Shown piece by piece: positions 10,933-24,039 of a stretch of DNA of 64,000 nt (within the stretch, counting starts at the first letter, position 1; each line of letters starts with the position of its first letter). The stretch spans positions 41,733,501 to 41,797,500 of the forward strand of contig NC_080591.1 of NCBI RefSeq assembly GCF_029962835.1, written 5' to 3'. The DNA comes from Magnolia sinica. Its lineage: Eukaryota; Streptophyta; Magnoliopsida; Magnoliales; Magnoliaceae. Position numbers and translations under genes: made by a program. The notes under the pieces are model-generated. The model made no database searches and had not been told where the DNA came from. It saw only the letters and a program-made list of their open reading frames with translations.

Positions 10933-11330
10933 GAAGTTGGTATTAGAGCATAACTTGGGAATACCTGAGGACAACATCACATATTTGCTAATAGCTACCC
11001 TACACTCTATGATTGTTGAGAACTTAGAATGATTAGATCCCCGAGTTCGAATAACTTAGAATTTTCTGATATAGCTCCCTACCGTTGAGATTGTGAGGCT
11101 GCTGATATTCTAGTCTTGATCGTTTCTAACTAGGATCCGAGGATCATTGGGGTCATCATAGTGTGGATGAGGCATCTTGGGAGCATTATCCCCATCTCTT
11201 TGATGATTAATTATATTTTGTATTGTCTCTGATTATATATAATGTCATGATTTCTCTCCTTTTAAGAGTTATGTTTAGTTGCAAAGATAGTGTAAATTTC
11301 AAGGATGAAATTTTTATTAGGAGGGAGAGT
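10933..11330 (+). other. Complete 398 bp interior of element I
   Basis: Contains the primer site, a non-coding stretch with no frame resembling gag or pol, and a polypurine tract AGGAGGGAGAG (11319-11329). The sequence AATTTCAAGGATGAAATTTT at 11295-11314 closely matches the AATTTCGAGGACGAAATTTT found just before the polypurine tract of the Tekay-like element F. Confidence 0.8.
10938..10949 (+). promoter_or_regulatory. Primer binding site of element I (initiator tRNA-Met type)
   Basis: TGGTATTAGAGC, five bases after the LTR end, differs by one base from the TGGTATCAGAGC complement of plant initiator tRNA-Met. It fixes the 5' LTR boundary and the forward orientation. Confidence 0.75.
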
Positions 11331-12019
11331 TGTGAGGCTCATATCCTAGTTTGTACCATTCCGTAGACTCCCACGATCCTCCCTGTCAAATTCCGGCAAT
11401 GTGCAACCTGTAATAGTCATTTATGCGCGACCCTGAGTCGTATCTTGTGATTCTGAGTCGGCTCGACTCGAAACTTGTGTCATTGCGACCGCGTCCTCGC
11501 CGCGGTTCCAACACCACATCTTTCACACCGATGTGATACCCAGGCCAAGAGTTGTGGGCCCACATTTATCTCAAAGAAATGCCGTGTATTTGCAATCCCG
11601 AGAGAATCTCTACAACCCATCCGATCAATCAATCAATGTACAAGTCAAGTACACATCCATCACTTACCCATCACACCCATCCCTCTCCCTTACAATCACT
11701 CTCTCTCATTTATCTCTTCACTCCCAAGCCAGCAAGAAGAGTGGACATCCAAGCTCTAAGGAGAGCAAGGAGAGTTTTGTGTGTGGCCCACTTCCTACCC
11801 CAAGATCCTCACCATCCAACCCTTCAACTCTCATCATCTACCATCAAAGAAGAAGCCAAGGAGTTTAGCTTACCATGGATCCAAGAAGAAGAGTAAACGG
11901 TGGATGATCTTGAAATTTCCTCTGTTGATTTCTATTTGTGGGCCCACTTATGGTAGGACCCACTTGATGTATGCTTTGTATTGAGTGTAGGGAGGACCCA
12001 TAGTGGCAAGGGTCCCTTC

Positions 12020-12066
<47 letters not shown>

Positions 12067-12455
12067 CCCCCCCCCCTCTCTCTCTCCTTTTTTGTGATGG
12101 AGTGTGGCCCACCAAATGCAAGTGTATCCAGGCCATTTGTCTAACCCCTAAACGTGGCCCACCATGTCGTATGTGTTCCATCCAGGCCGTCCATCCGCTG
12201 GACATCCAGCGTGCCTGGATGGATGGGAGAAAACATAAATATCAGCTTTATTTAAAGCTGGTGGGTCCCACATGTGTGGACCCACCTAACGCATGTCTTT
12301 CATCCATGTCATCCACCATCCAGCCTGCTGGACGGTGGGGCCTACCCAACATGATGTATGTGTTTATATCTATATCATCCACCCATTTAATCCAGACCAT
12401 TTAGCCATCTGGACGAGATCGTGGACCCCACCTTTGATGTACATGTTTCACCCGT
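11331..12455 (+). repeat. 3' LTR of element I, part 1
   Basis: Aligns with 5654-6925 of the 5' LTR, minus one 57 bp repeat and with shorter microsatellites. A CT run at 12022-12063 is followed by a 13-base C run. It is cut at 12455 by solo LTR J and continues at 16629. Confidence 0.85.
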
Positions 12456-15400
12456 TGTCACTCCCCAAACTCGAAAACCGGGCTCACAAAATTCTCAATT
12501 GCCGAATCTGGCACAGACAGCCTCCGCAGTGCCTTATTCTCGACTCTTGGCACCCATATGCCAAATTCCAATCCTAGGATCCTATAATGAAGATTTTCAA
12601 TATGATTTTTTTTCTATAATAGAGCATAACCACAAGCATAACCAATTCATAAAATAACATCACCACATATCCACTATATCAAAAACTTTGAGTACAATGC
12701 AGAAAGGGAAATACAAATATAGATATCGGAACTCTAAAAGCTCAGCTACACACTCCTACCTCAGTGTTACTACGATCTAACGTCAACTGCATGCAATGGT
12801 CATGCATAAGCTTACGAAAAGCTTAGAGGGTGGTGTAAGTGTGTGCGCAAGGCAAGTACTAAGTATGTAATATCAGAGTAATGCGAAAACATGTTGGTAA
12901 GTCCATGAATACTATCAGCCGTACCAAGGCTATGTGATGCAAGGCATGAATGCTATCGACTATACCAAGGCCATGCGATGCAAGGCATGAATGCTATCAG
13001 CCATACTAGGCCATGCAATGCGAGGCCTACGTAGCCAAATGTCATATGCAAGATGCAATGCAAGCATGTCAACCTCATCTAAATTCACATAACAATACAA
13101 CTCATCTCTAGAATATCATTGGGGTCTAGTACACTCCACATTAACTACCGCCTCCCTAGCCGCACATCCTAGCAAGTGGAAGAGACCACACTATCCATCT
13201 AACCAGTAGTTTACCAATACCTACCTGGCTCATCGATAACGGACCCATTTACGAGCTGGTTAAACTTAGCCTAGCTTATAGCCCCCTCACTTGGGCGAAT
13301 AAGGTCACACCTCCTTCCAACCAACCACGACACAGTGGGAGAGGTGGCCTACTGGTATTTGGCACTCGTGCGCTCATCTATCTACTCGGTCTAGACTTTG
13401 GAGTATCTCCTGGTATTAAAAAGGTTCTGGGACTTTCACCCAAGGACATCCTATGTGCCCACAGTGCTAGGGCCAATATTTTTGGTATCCGATTCGGCCA
13501 TCCACAATGTGCCTGTGGAGGCCACGGCCCTAATGTCGCTAGGGCGTTAGTGATAATGTCCCACCAATGCGAGATGCATGAACACACTGTCCATCCATGC
13601 AACAATCCTACACGTACCGCGTGCTTATATGGAAAACTCCTATCAGTGAGTCCCATAAACAATCTGCCCAAAGGCATATGCTATGATCAGTCACTCCTCA
13701 TATCAAGTATACATATGATGCGTATGGGCATGAATCATGAAGTTATACTAAGCATGTTATATGGTGATGAACTATCATCATAACAAAGATGGGCCTAGAT
13801 GGCCTACACACAACAAGTATGGGCCTAACAATGGGCCTTAGGGAGAGTTACAATGTGGACATTTAACCATCATTGCTCTTATAATGTGGACGTCAAACCA
13901 TCATTACTCCCAAGAAATGGCCCGCCATAAACATCATGGTGGAATCACACATCGCAATGGACCTCCTATACATCATATTTAGCCCCACACAAAGGCCCCA
14001 CATACATCTCATTGGCCTCAACCCATGGGCCTCAAATACATCACAATGGGCCTCATATACCTCAAGTGGACCGCATCACATGGGCCGCACCAATGGGCCT
14101 CATATACATCAATTGGACTGCATCCACGGGCCGCACCAATGGGCCTCATATGCATCAAGTGGACCGCATCCACGGGCGGCACCAATATGCCTCATATACA
14201 TCAAGTGGACTGCATCAATGGGCTACATATACATCAAGTAGGCCGCGTCAATGGGTCACACCAATAGGCCTCATATACATCAAGTGGACCGCATCAATGG
14301 GCCGCATATACATCAAGTAGGCTGCATCTATGGGTCGCACCAATGGGCCTCATATACATCAAGTGGACCGTGTCAATGGGTCGCATATACATCAAGTAAG
14401 CCGCATCAATGGGCCACACCAATGGGCCTCATATACATCAAGTGGGCCGCTTCAATGGGCCGCATATATATCAAGTAGGACACATCAATGGGCCGCACCA
14501 ATCTACACCATTCATTTATTTAGGGATCTTTTTAGAGCATTACCCAAAAATGAATCACATCGAAAGATCATCTGGATCATACCACAAATAACAGTGGGGA
14601 TAATGATCAAAAGATCATCTGGATCACATAATAAATAACAGCGGAGATAATGATTTCCACTGTTTACAAATCATAGGGCCCACCTTAATGGTTATTTTCC
14701 ATCCAATCTATTCATACGGTCATAAAGACCTGAACAAGATGAAAAAGAAATATCATATTAATCTAGAACTTCTGTGGTACTAAAAGAATTTCAATGGTAG
14801 TCGTTCAACTCTCCACTATTTTCTGTAGTGTGGTCCACCTGACAGATCTACCTCATTTTTAGTCTTAGGCCTTGAGACGAGCTTGCCAATTGGATGGACA
14901 GTTTGGATGTAACACACACATCACGGGGTGGCCCACCATCCAGCCATCTGGATGGTGTGGGCTACATCATAAACTTCATAGCGTGGCCCATGGATCTTGG
15001 TGATGTTACTACAGCAACTAGCTATTGCTCATCCAACAGATGGATGGTTTGGATGTAACACATCCCTCAGGTGGGTCACACCGTCCTCAACCGGACGATG
15101 TGAATAAAACAGATACATCAAGCAGGCCCACCGTCCAACTCTGGACGGTGGGGATATTGCATATACCTCATACATGGGACCCACAAATCTTGCTGACATT
15201 TATAGCAACTATTAGCTCCGTGGGCTGGCCCACCATCCATCAGACGGACGGTCTAGATAATAATGGATGGACAGTGTGGGTGAGATCCATACATTAGGTG
15301 GGTCCCACGTGGATGGGCCACCCATATATATATATGTATATATATATATATTATTTTTCAAAAAAAGTGTAGTAGTGTCCAGGCCTGGGATGGCCAGGAT

Positions 15401-16628
15401 GAATTTCATACATTAAGTACGGCCCCACACATGGGGTGGGTCCCACCATCCAAGCAACAGACGATGTGGATGTTCATTAGGTGAGTCCACACGTGTGGCC
15501 CACCTACTCAGCATTAAGCTAATATGTGTGTTTTCCTTCTTCCACACCCAACCAGATGGATGGACTGACAGCGTGGATAGAACACTTGCATCACGTGGGT
15601 CCCGCGTCCAGCCACTGGTCGGTGTACATGGAATCCGTCAATCGCAGTGGGCCAAACAGGGGGGACAGAGAGAGAGAGAGAGAGAGAGATAGACGGCATA
15701 GTGGAGGGACTCCTCCACTATGGGGCCCTCTTCCATTCATTACAGCGTACATTAAGTGGGTCCCATTACATGTGGGCCCACCAATTAAAATCAACGGTGG
15801 AGATCCCATCTCCACCAAAATGCATGGTCTAGATGACCTTTTCATGCTGGGAAAATAAACATCATGATGGGGTCCATGGAGAATGGCCCCATCATGGGAT
15901 GAACATATGAATCATGGTGGGCCATCGGCAACACCTAGGGTCCAAAGTGAGATCCACACCATCAATCGGTAGGCCCCACTTGGCCCATCATCAAAACATG
16001 AAATCTAGGCCTATAAAAACACCCACTGTTTACACTTTTTCTTGGATCCATGGCAAGCTAAACTCCTTGTCTCCTTCTTTGATGGTAAATGATGAAGGTT
16101 GAAGGGTTGAGATGAGGGTTTTGGGGGTAGAAAGTAGGCCACACTTGGCTCTTCTCTCCTTAGTCTTTTTCACTCTTAGTTGCTAGGAAAATGGTAGAGA
16201 ATGAGTGAAAGATGGAAGATGTAAGGAGAGAGGGATGGGATGAGAGGTATGGTGGTGCAAGGAAAGATGACATGAGGGTTAACTTTTGGGTAAGGATTAT
16301 GTAAGAGGGATGGGTGTTGTACTTGATTGATTGATGGAATGGGTTGTAGAGATTCTCTCGAAACTCGCAATGAGAGGTGTTTCTTCAGAATATATGTGGG
16401 CCCACAACTCCTGGCCTGGGTATCGCATTGACACATGAGAGGCGGCGTTGGAATCACGGCAACAGTGCGGTCACTAGGATATAAGTTTCGAGTTGAGCTG
16501 ACTCAGATCTATGGGATGCGACTCAGGGTCACACGTAAATGCTGATTATAGGTCGCGGGTTGCCAGAATTCGACGAGGAGGATCGCGGGAGTCTATGAAA
16601 TAGTATGGACTAGGATACCGGCCTTACA
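12456..16628 (-). mobile_element. J: inverted solo LTR of the giant-LTR family
   Basis: Read on the minus strand it starts TGTAAGGCCGGTATCC at 16628 and ends GGGGAGTGACA at 12456, matching the termini of element I's LTRs. Flanks CCCGT (12451-12455) and CCCGC (16629-16633) are a target duplication with one mismatch. Joining the flanks restores the sequence found at about 6930-6945 in the 5' LTR. There is no interior or second LTR, so it is a solo LTR formed by LTR-LTR recombination. It also carries (TA)n at 15324-15351 and (AG)n at 15666-15689. Confidence 0.85.
14087..14494 (-). repeat. 46/79 bp higher-order GGCCCA array in J
   Basis: Three 46 bp units start at 14087, 14133 and 14179. From 14225 units of 33 and 46 bp alternate (14225, 14258, 14304, 14337, 14383, 14416, 14462), making a 79 bp higher-order repeat. 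The 33 bp unit is a shortened form lacking the 'caccaatgggcctc' part. Less regular repeats lie upstream to about 13940. The six-frame ORFs here are by-products. Confidence 0.88.
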
Positions 16629-19600
16629 CCCGCCCATCCATCTAACATTGAAAGCCACCATGATGTATCCATTAATCCAAGCCATCCATCTGCCCAGCTA
16701 CATGGCAATGCACTAACGTCAGCAAGTTTCATGGTCCCACACCGTCCGTCCATTTTAGCAAAAGTGGGACCCACCCCACACATGCTGCACATATGGGGGT
16801 GGGGCCCACATTAATGTATGTAATTTATATCTACACCATCCATTCAAGGATGGTGGCATGTGGGGCCACATGTGATGTATGGGTCTTATCACACCGTCCA
16901 ACACCCTAGAGGTGGGGCCCACCTATGATGCAATTGTTGCATCCAACCGTCCACCTGTAAGGACGTCAGCAAGGTTCTACGGCTCTGATCATGAGTTGTG
17001 TTATATCCAAACCGTCTGTCTGATGGACGGTGGGCCAACAGCCTGTTGGGTTAACGTCAGCAAGTTCTGTGGGGCCCCTCCGTGATGTAAGTGTTGTATC
17101 GTCACCGTCCACATGGACGGTAGGGCCTACCCATGATGTATGCATTGATCCACATCGTTCCAATAGGTGAAACACTACTGGACCATCTATCCAGTAGCTA
17201 TAGCAGCCCACCTTGATGCAGTGTTTTATCTACGATGTCTGTCCATCTGGATGGGACCCACCTTGAGGACATGGGTCTGATCATGAGGTTGTGTTATATT
17301 CAACTGTCTATCCATTTGAGGACGTGGGCCACACCCAGATGTATGTGTTTCTCCACACCACCCATCTATTTTAAGGGTGAGCCCACCCCACACATGTGAC
17401 ATGTGTGGGCAGGTGCAACCAACCTTGATTTATGTATTTTGTATCCACACCGTCCATCTGGACGGTACGGTATGGGGCACACCCTGATGTATGTATTTGT
17501 ATCCACATCGCCCAATGGTCTAGACGGTGGGGACAACCTCGATGTATGTGTTTCATAACCACGCTGTCTATCCATTTTTACTACACGTAGGGCCACCTGT
17601 TGTATGCAGGGCCCACTTGATGTATGTGAGGCCATTGTTGCCGTATGTGAAGCCATTATGGTCATATGTAGGGCCCGTTGTGGCCCGAGTGATGGGGCCC
17701 ATTGTGATGTATTTGTGACCTATTTGGTGAGGCCCATAATGATGTATGAGAGGTGCAATGTAATGTATGAGAGGCCCATGTGATGCGGCCCATTGCGATG
17801 TGTATTGAGCACATGAGATATGACCCACTTGATGTGTATGAGGCCCATGTGATGTGGCCCACTTGATGTACCTGAGGCCCTTATGTAAGGCCCACTGTGA
17901 TTGTATGAGGCCCCTTGTGATAGCATGAGGCCCAATGTGATCAACATGAGGCCGATGAGTGAGGTCGATATATAATGTATGATAGGCCCACGGATGTGGC
18001 CCATTGTGATGTATTTGCAGACCATGTAATGAGGTCCATTATGATGTATATTGGGCCCAAGTGATGAGGCCCATTGTGATGCATTTGAGGAGCAGGTGAT
18101 GGGGCTCATTGTGATGTATATTAGGCCTGTATGAGCGGCCTATCGTGATGTATATTAGGCCCGTGTGAGCAACCCAATATGATGTATATTAGGACCATGT
18201 GAGGGGCCCGTCGTGATGTATATTAGGCCCGTGTGAGCGGCCCATTGTGATGTATATTAGGCCCGTGTGAGTGGCCCATCGTGATGTATATTAGGCCCAT
18301 ATGAGCAGTCCATTGTGATATATACTAGGCCCATGTGAGCGGCCCATTGAGATTGTATATAAGGCCCATGCAATGCAGCCCACTTGATGTATATGAGGCC
18401 CATGTGATACGGCCCATGATGATGTATATGAGGTCCATTGTGATGTATGAGGGGCCCATTTGATGAGGCCTCATGTGATGTATATGAGGCCCATGAGTGA
18501 GGCCCAATGTGATGCATATGTGGCCCATGAGTGAGGCCCATCGTTATATGTATTAAGCCCTTGAGTGAGGCCCATGGTGATGTATATTAGGCCCTTATGT
18601 TAGGCCATGGGACCACTATATGTTTGGCTCTATGTGGGCCAGTCCTTGGGAGCAATGTTGGTTAAATGTCCACATTAATGGGCGATAATGGTTAAATGTC
18701 CACATGGTGACCTTCCCTTAGGCCTTTGTTTGGCCCATTCTCATTATTCTGGGTCAACCCAAATCTTTGGGCCCTATTGATGTTAAATGGTCCATCAATG
18801 TCATAGACGGATGGATCCGTGCTACCGGATTTAGCATATCCACGGCTGTGGGCCGATCTTTATATTTTGGTTTAGATCGGTTGCTCATCTATGGACCTCG
18901 CCATGCATATAGGCTAATTATCAAGGCCGATTATCGATGTCGATTATCAATAATCGATACCGATTATCGATACCAATTACAAGTATGTGACAGCATAGCA
19001 TCATGATACATGCCCATACGCATCATCCGTATATTTGTTATGAGATGTGATTGACCATTGCATATGTCATAAGGTAGGTTGTTTATGGGACTCCTTGATA
19101 GGCGGAGTCGTCCCACATGAGCGCACGGTATGCGTAGGATTGATGCATGATTGGACTATATGACTTATGCATCTCGCATTTGTGTGACGTGATCACTTGG
19201 CACCCTCACGATATCAAGGTTGTGGCCTCCACAGGTTCATCGTGGATAGCCAGATGGGATATTAAAAATATTTGGTTCTAGTACTGTGGGCACATAGGAT
19301 GTCCTTGGGTGAGAGTACCAGAATCCTGTTAGTGCCAGAGGATACTCCAATGTCTAGAACGAGTGGATACATGAGTGCTCAATTGTCGAATACCAGTATG
19401 CGGCATCTCCTACTGTGTTGTGGTCAGTTGGGAGGGGTTGTAGCCTTATCCGCCCGAGTGAGGGGGCTATAAGCTAGGCTGAGTATGACCAGCTCGTAAA
19501 TGGCTCTACTATTGACGAGCCGGGTAGGTATTGGTAGACTACTGGCTAGGTGGATAGTGAGGTCTTTTTCACTCGCTGGTTGTGCAGATAGGGAGGCAGT

Positions 19601-20628
19601 AACCATTGTGAAGTGTACTAGACCCTGGTGAATCTCAGAGATGAGCTATACTGATTTGCGGACTTACGGAGTATGAGTTGCATAGTTAGCATTTAACTCA
19701 TTCATTCACTATCCACTCGGGATGATGGTGGCAATCAAGTCATTGTGTGTACCTTCACAGCTGCCAGGATTTTGGTTGAGATAGCGACCAACCAGAGATC
19801 AGGAGTTTACCACATTGAGTCTGGCCATCTAAGTATGGGACTTTTTTGGATATAAGTCCCTTGTGATGGACCCCACAGCTTACGATACTACGTACTATCA
19901 TCCCGACTTCACACTCCAGTCTGGTCATTTCATTCCCACCTCATATTGCATTACATGCATGGCATATGAAATTTTGGGTTGCTATGTTTTTGCATTTATA
20001 TGGCCTAGATAAGGTTGACGGTATTCATGGACTCGTCAGGATTTGCATTGTATCCTTAGTATATGATAATTGGCTTACTGTCTCCACATTGCATAGTTGA
20101 TCTACATTGCTTCCTTGGTATATGGTACTGGTTTATTATATTTTTACATCGTATAACCTGGATAAGACTGTTGGTATCTATGGACTTACCAGCATGTTTT
20201 CGCATTGCTCTGAATTATATACTTGGCACTTACCTTGAGCACACACTTTCACCACCCTCTAAGCTTTCTATAAGCTTATGCACGATAGATGCGTGTAGGT
20301 GGCGTTAGGTCGCAGCAGCATTGAGCTTAGAACATGTAGCTGTCTTCTAGAGCTTTGATTTTTGATATATGTATTTCCCTTTCAGCATTGTATTCTAATG
20401 TTTATATTAGTGGATATGTGATGATGATGTTGCCTTTGTGATTTGGGTAAACTTGTGGTTATGCTTATTACGAGTTAAATGTACGTTGAAAAATCCTCCT
20501 TGTAGGATCCCAGGATCAGAATCTGGCGTATGGGCACTGGGAGCCGAGAATGGAGTACGAAGGTTGTCGGCACCGGATTCGGCGATCAAAAATTTTGTGA
20601 GCCCGATTTTCTAGTTTGGGGCGTTACA
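16629..20628 (+). repeat. 3' LTR of element I, part 2
   Basis: Resumes the 5' LTR sequence from about 6931: 'accgtccat' units to about 17600, the GGCCCA array at about 17620-18600, then the unique tail. Ends GGGGCGTTACA at 20628 before the duplication TACTC. The tail holds 'cgattatcgatacc' repeats at about 18930-18985 where the 5' LTR has about one copy. Confidence 0.85.
17620..18610 (+). repeat. GGCCCA satellite-like array (3' LTR of I)
   Basis: Same family as 7900-9060, with units GGCCCATTGTGATGTATATT followed by AGGCCCGTGTGAGC. It is most regular at about 18115-18350. Unit order and number differ from the 5' LTR array, so the two arrays have changed independently since insertion. Confidence 0.88.
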
Positions 20629-21109
20629 TACTCTGGGCACATTAGATGCGTAGGAAAACTAAATATTTTCTTACCTATTTTATAAGGGAATGATCTGTCC
20701 ATTCCATTGATCTATCGTTGAATCTGGGGATGATAGATGTTTTGAATATCCTACAATCCAGTCACTGATGATTTATAAGGGAACCTATTCTATGAAAATT
20801 TAAATTTATTTTGAAGTATGAATGATGATTTAACTGCTTTATTATCCAGCTGGGTAGGATAAGACTTTGGTTGTGTGATCTAATTGAATCAAGTAAATTG
20901 ACATTAAGGAAGCTATAAGTGGATTTTTAGCACTCTAGTGTTTTATCTCTGATAGTTTCTTCCACAATTACTCTTTAAACTAGATTTTTGTAGTCAGTTT
21001 AGATTATAGTTTTAACGTATTCAAGAAATCTCACAATAGTGAGTCCCTATGGGTATGACCTCAGTCTCACTGACTTATTAGTACTTCGCAGCGCTGCACT
21101 TGGGGTTAT
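20629..21109 (+). mobile_element. Athila-type LTR M, right part
   Basis: After the duplication TACTC the host LTR resumes. It ends with the family-typical 'gtatgacctcagtctcactgac...gcacttggggttatca', comparable to the ends of LTRs A, B and C. It contains the second conserved hairpin, CTCAGTCTCACTGA, at 21060-21073. Confidence 0.75.
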
Positions 21110-21306
21110 CATAATAGAGGTCAGTATATGTGTGTGTGTGTGTGTATACAAAAAAAAAACAAAACAAAAGAGAAAGCAACAACACCCTCACCTTAATATG
21201 TATGGACGTCAGCGTGTTGAGGAGGAGATTAGGATGCAAGGAGAGCATCGCACTAACCTCCTCCTCGGGGATAGGTCCTCATCCTCAATTGGCCAATAGA
21301 GGGGAG
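21110..21306 (+). mobile_element. Fragment of the interior following LTR M
   Basis: A short segment with a (TG)n run at about 21129-21145 and an A-rich stretch. A frame then reads KQQHPHLNMYGRQRVEEEIR (about 21170-21230), which could be the start of a gag-like protein but is too short to assign. It is cut at 21307 by LTR A. Confidence 0.4.
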
Positions 21307-22707
21307 TGTTCACGAACCCCAAGTGCAGGGTTGCGAGAAATAGTAATAACTCGGTGAGGCCGAGGTAGAATCCACAGAGAATGGGGAACACAGCCTAGAA
21401 CTAATCTAAGTTTAACGACTTGTCTAGGTTTTCAATCCAGCATGATAAAAAGAAGTTAAACAATAATAAAGATAAAGAACTAAGGATCCAAGAATCCACT
21501 CATAACAATCCCAAGATCAATTTACTGATTTAATGTAATCACAATGAGAATCGAAGTTCGATCCTATCCAATCGGAAGATAATTCAATTAAACCATTCAT
21601 AAACATCAAGAGGAATATGGGTTTACTTGATAAGTTCTCTCATAAAGCACTCGGACTTCAATCACATAGAATCGAAAGCATCCAACATAACCTTAGGCAT
21701 AATTAGATCAATTAATTATATAGATTGATTCATTTTCTAATTCAGGCTAAACAATTCTAAATCAAAGCATTCACTGTACTAGGAATGCACAAAAAATACA
21801 GAAATAAACAACTCAAAGACTTAAAGTTAATCTAAACGAAATCAATATAATCTCATTATTCAACTTAATATCATTGAATTCAATAAACTAAATATTGAAA
21901 TTTACTACAAACTTCAACTCTTAATCTTAGTTAAGAGATTAGCTAATCATAAACATGATTAAACTAATAACTCTTAAAGAAAAAACATAAAGACTAACTA
22001 GAACCAAATGATTTGAAGAGGAGAGAGGACTCCTTGAAGCTTCACAACACCTCGCTCCACTCCTTCTACCCTAATTCATGCTTAGAAACTTCTAAAAGAC
22101 CCTTATTTATAAGCTTTGATTGGACCAACTTTAAAACTACCTCAAATTTATGTACTTCAGTTATGCTTCGGCTACAGCCGATGACTTGGATCGCACCGAA
22201 CATACCTTCAGTCACACCAAATTAACTTGCAATTGCAGTCGAATTCCTTGAATTGTGTCTGAAGTCTCTGTATTCCGTAGGTTGCATCGACCATCACTTT
22301 GGTCGCACCGAAGTGGCCTTCAGTTGTAGCTGAATTAACTCTGTAATCATATTTTTTTGTTGGACTATTTTGTGCATTTTCTATCGAATCGAACCTGTCT
22401 TCGATGGGACCAAACAATCTATTTATTCTCTTATTGGACTTGTGATTTCATCAATCTTTTTCATTCCTTTTTACTTGGTTTTATTGGATCTTTGGCATGT
22501 GAATTCTTCATTAATGATCTCCAAGTCTCTAAGCGTTCACTTGGTAATATTTTGAGCATCAAATCTTCTCTTTAATCGTTCCTTTCTCCTTAGCTCTCAA
22601 AATCACATCGCAAGAGAAAACATGTGAAAATAAATCGATTAAGGGTATTTATGTTCACAAAACTAATGCATAACATGGGAGAAATATACAATATTTCACA
22701 CTCAACA
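21307..22707 (-). repeat. 3' LTR A of element L (1.4 kb)
   Basis: On the minus strand it starts TGTTGAGTGTGAAATATT at 22707 and ends GGGTTCGTGAACA at 21307. TATAAATA is at 22104-22111. The hairpin copy reads CTCTTAACTAAGATTAAGAG at about 21918-21937, and the second hairpin lies at 21350-21364. Palindromes such as TCGGCTACAGCCGA lie at about 22150-22440, upstream of the TATA box. Confidence 0.85.
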
Positions 22708-22710
22708 TAT

Positions 22711-22726
22711 TCCCCCCCCCCAAACC
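22711..22726 (-). promoter_or_regulatory. Polypurine tract of element L
   Basis: Minus-strand GGTTTGGGGGGGGGGA directly before LTR A; primes plus-strand DNA synthesis. The long homopolymer may be miscounted in sequencing. Confidence 0.75.
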
Positions 22727-24039
22727 AGCATTTTACTAGTTTTAAGAAAAACATGCAAAGAATTAATGTTTCAAGCATTCAATTTTTAAACCTTTTTTAG
22801 AAAATAGTATCCTGTGCATTCCTATATATGTGAGTAGAATTCAAAGATATAAGGATGAAATTTCATAAATCTAGAGTTCAATGTCAGTTGTAATCTTTTA
22901 AAGCAAGTTCTCTTTCATCAATCAGTTAATTGAATGTATTCAAACATTAAGTTTCTCGTATCCATAGTGACTTCCAACTTATATTCCATACAAGTTAACC
23001 TTCTTTCATAATGTTATCTATGCTCATCACTTCCAAGTGGACAGATCAACACAAGTTACTGATTCTGAACCTAACTCCTCACTTATAATTCCAACTTTTA
23101 ATTTTATATCGACGACTTCCACACTATTCTTTTTTTTCCTTTGATTTCTCATTGAGATACATCTAATAGGTAGCCATTTTCAATTTCACTATTTTTTAGA
23201 TGGTCCATTTCTTCTTATTTTCATGCTTATTGTAGATAAGGATCTCCAGAATTGGTTCCTAATCACTTTTAAGTAATTATCAAGCTAAAACTAAGATTTC
23301 AAGTTATCTTCACAAAATATGAGTTAAGTATGAATTTGTGTACCAGACTCAATTGATGTTTAAACTTTCTATTAATCCATTCATTGAAAGAACTTATTCA
23401 AAAATCTACTAATTAACTCAATTATGGATTTTCAAAAGCTACTGTATACATTTTCCTAATACTCACAATATATTCAGATTTATAACATACTACCTTCGAA
23501 AAGAGTTTTGAAAGTGAAATTTTGAAAAAAAATGAAATTTTTTGCTTAACACTAAGAAAATACTGATTAGATCTTTTGTTCAAGACTAAGAAAATAATGA
23601 TTAGATCTATCTTATCTCACCTCCCAACCTAAAACTTACACTGTCCTCAATGTAAGAAATAGGCAAACAAATCAACACGAGACAACAAAAATAAAGAGGA
23701 GTGAGATAGAAAGATATTACCTAAGGAAGATAACTAAATTGGTTTGAAGTCTTCATTATCTAAAAGGATTAGGACGAAACTAAAACAAACTAATCCTAAC
23801 TATCATAATCCCGAGGCATTGGTTCTTCCTCTGTAAAGTATCTCAACAGATTTCTCAGTAAAGTTTTGAATAAGACCATCCATAATCCTACTTTAGGGTA
23901 AGTTTAGATATCTTGGACCGTCATCACCCAGAGAAATCTGTGCACCCCATCAAAGATGTCCTTCTTAGTGTAATGAGGTGTCTGAAGAATGTATGATTCA
24001 CTTGTAACAAAAAAAATTCCAACACTAGTATACTATGGT
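22727..24039 (-). other. 3' non-coding region of element L
   Basis: AT-rich with no supported gene. The minus strand carries TTACATTGAGGACAGTGTAA at 23636-23655 followed by GTTTTAGGTTGGGAGG, the same landmark as at 39758 in element C. No envelope-like frame is visible. Confidence 0.7.

Larger units (their letters stand above)
5654..20628 (+). mobile_element. Element I: non-autonomous LTR element with giant LTRs and a 398 bp interior
   Basis: LTR starts (TGTAAGGCCCATATCC at 5654, TGTGAGGCTCATATCC at 11331) and ends (GGGGCATGACA at 10932, GGGGCGTTACA at 20628) pair up. The 5 bp duplication TACTC flanks the whole (5649-5653 and 20629-20633). Between the LTRs lie only a primer binding site, about 360 bp of non-coding DNA and a polypurine tract. 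The 3' LTR is interrupted by inverted solo LTR J. The two LTRs differ clearly (by eye more than 10% in places, plus repeat-number changes), so the insertion is old. It encodes no protein and must have moved using another element's enzymes. Confidence 0.85.

Noticed and set aside
14012..14638. Repeat proteins with 'GPHIHQVD' and 'WASYTSSG' units
   Set aside because: Three frames of the same 46/33 bp DNA repeat are open at once, the hallmark of a repeat with unit lengths lacking stops, not of selection.
21039..21299. An 86-codon ORF ending a possible gag start
   Set aside because: It begins inside LTR M and includes a TG microsatellite and an A-rich run. Only the last 30 or so codons could be gag-like, too little to call.
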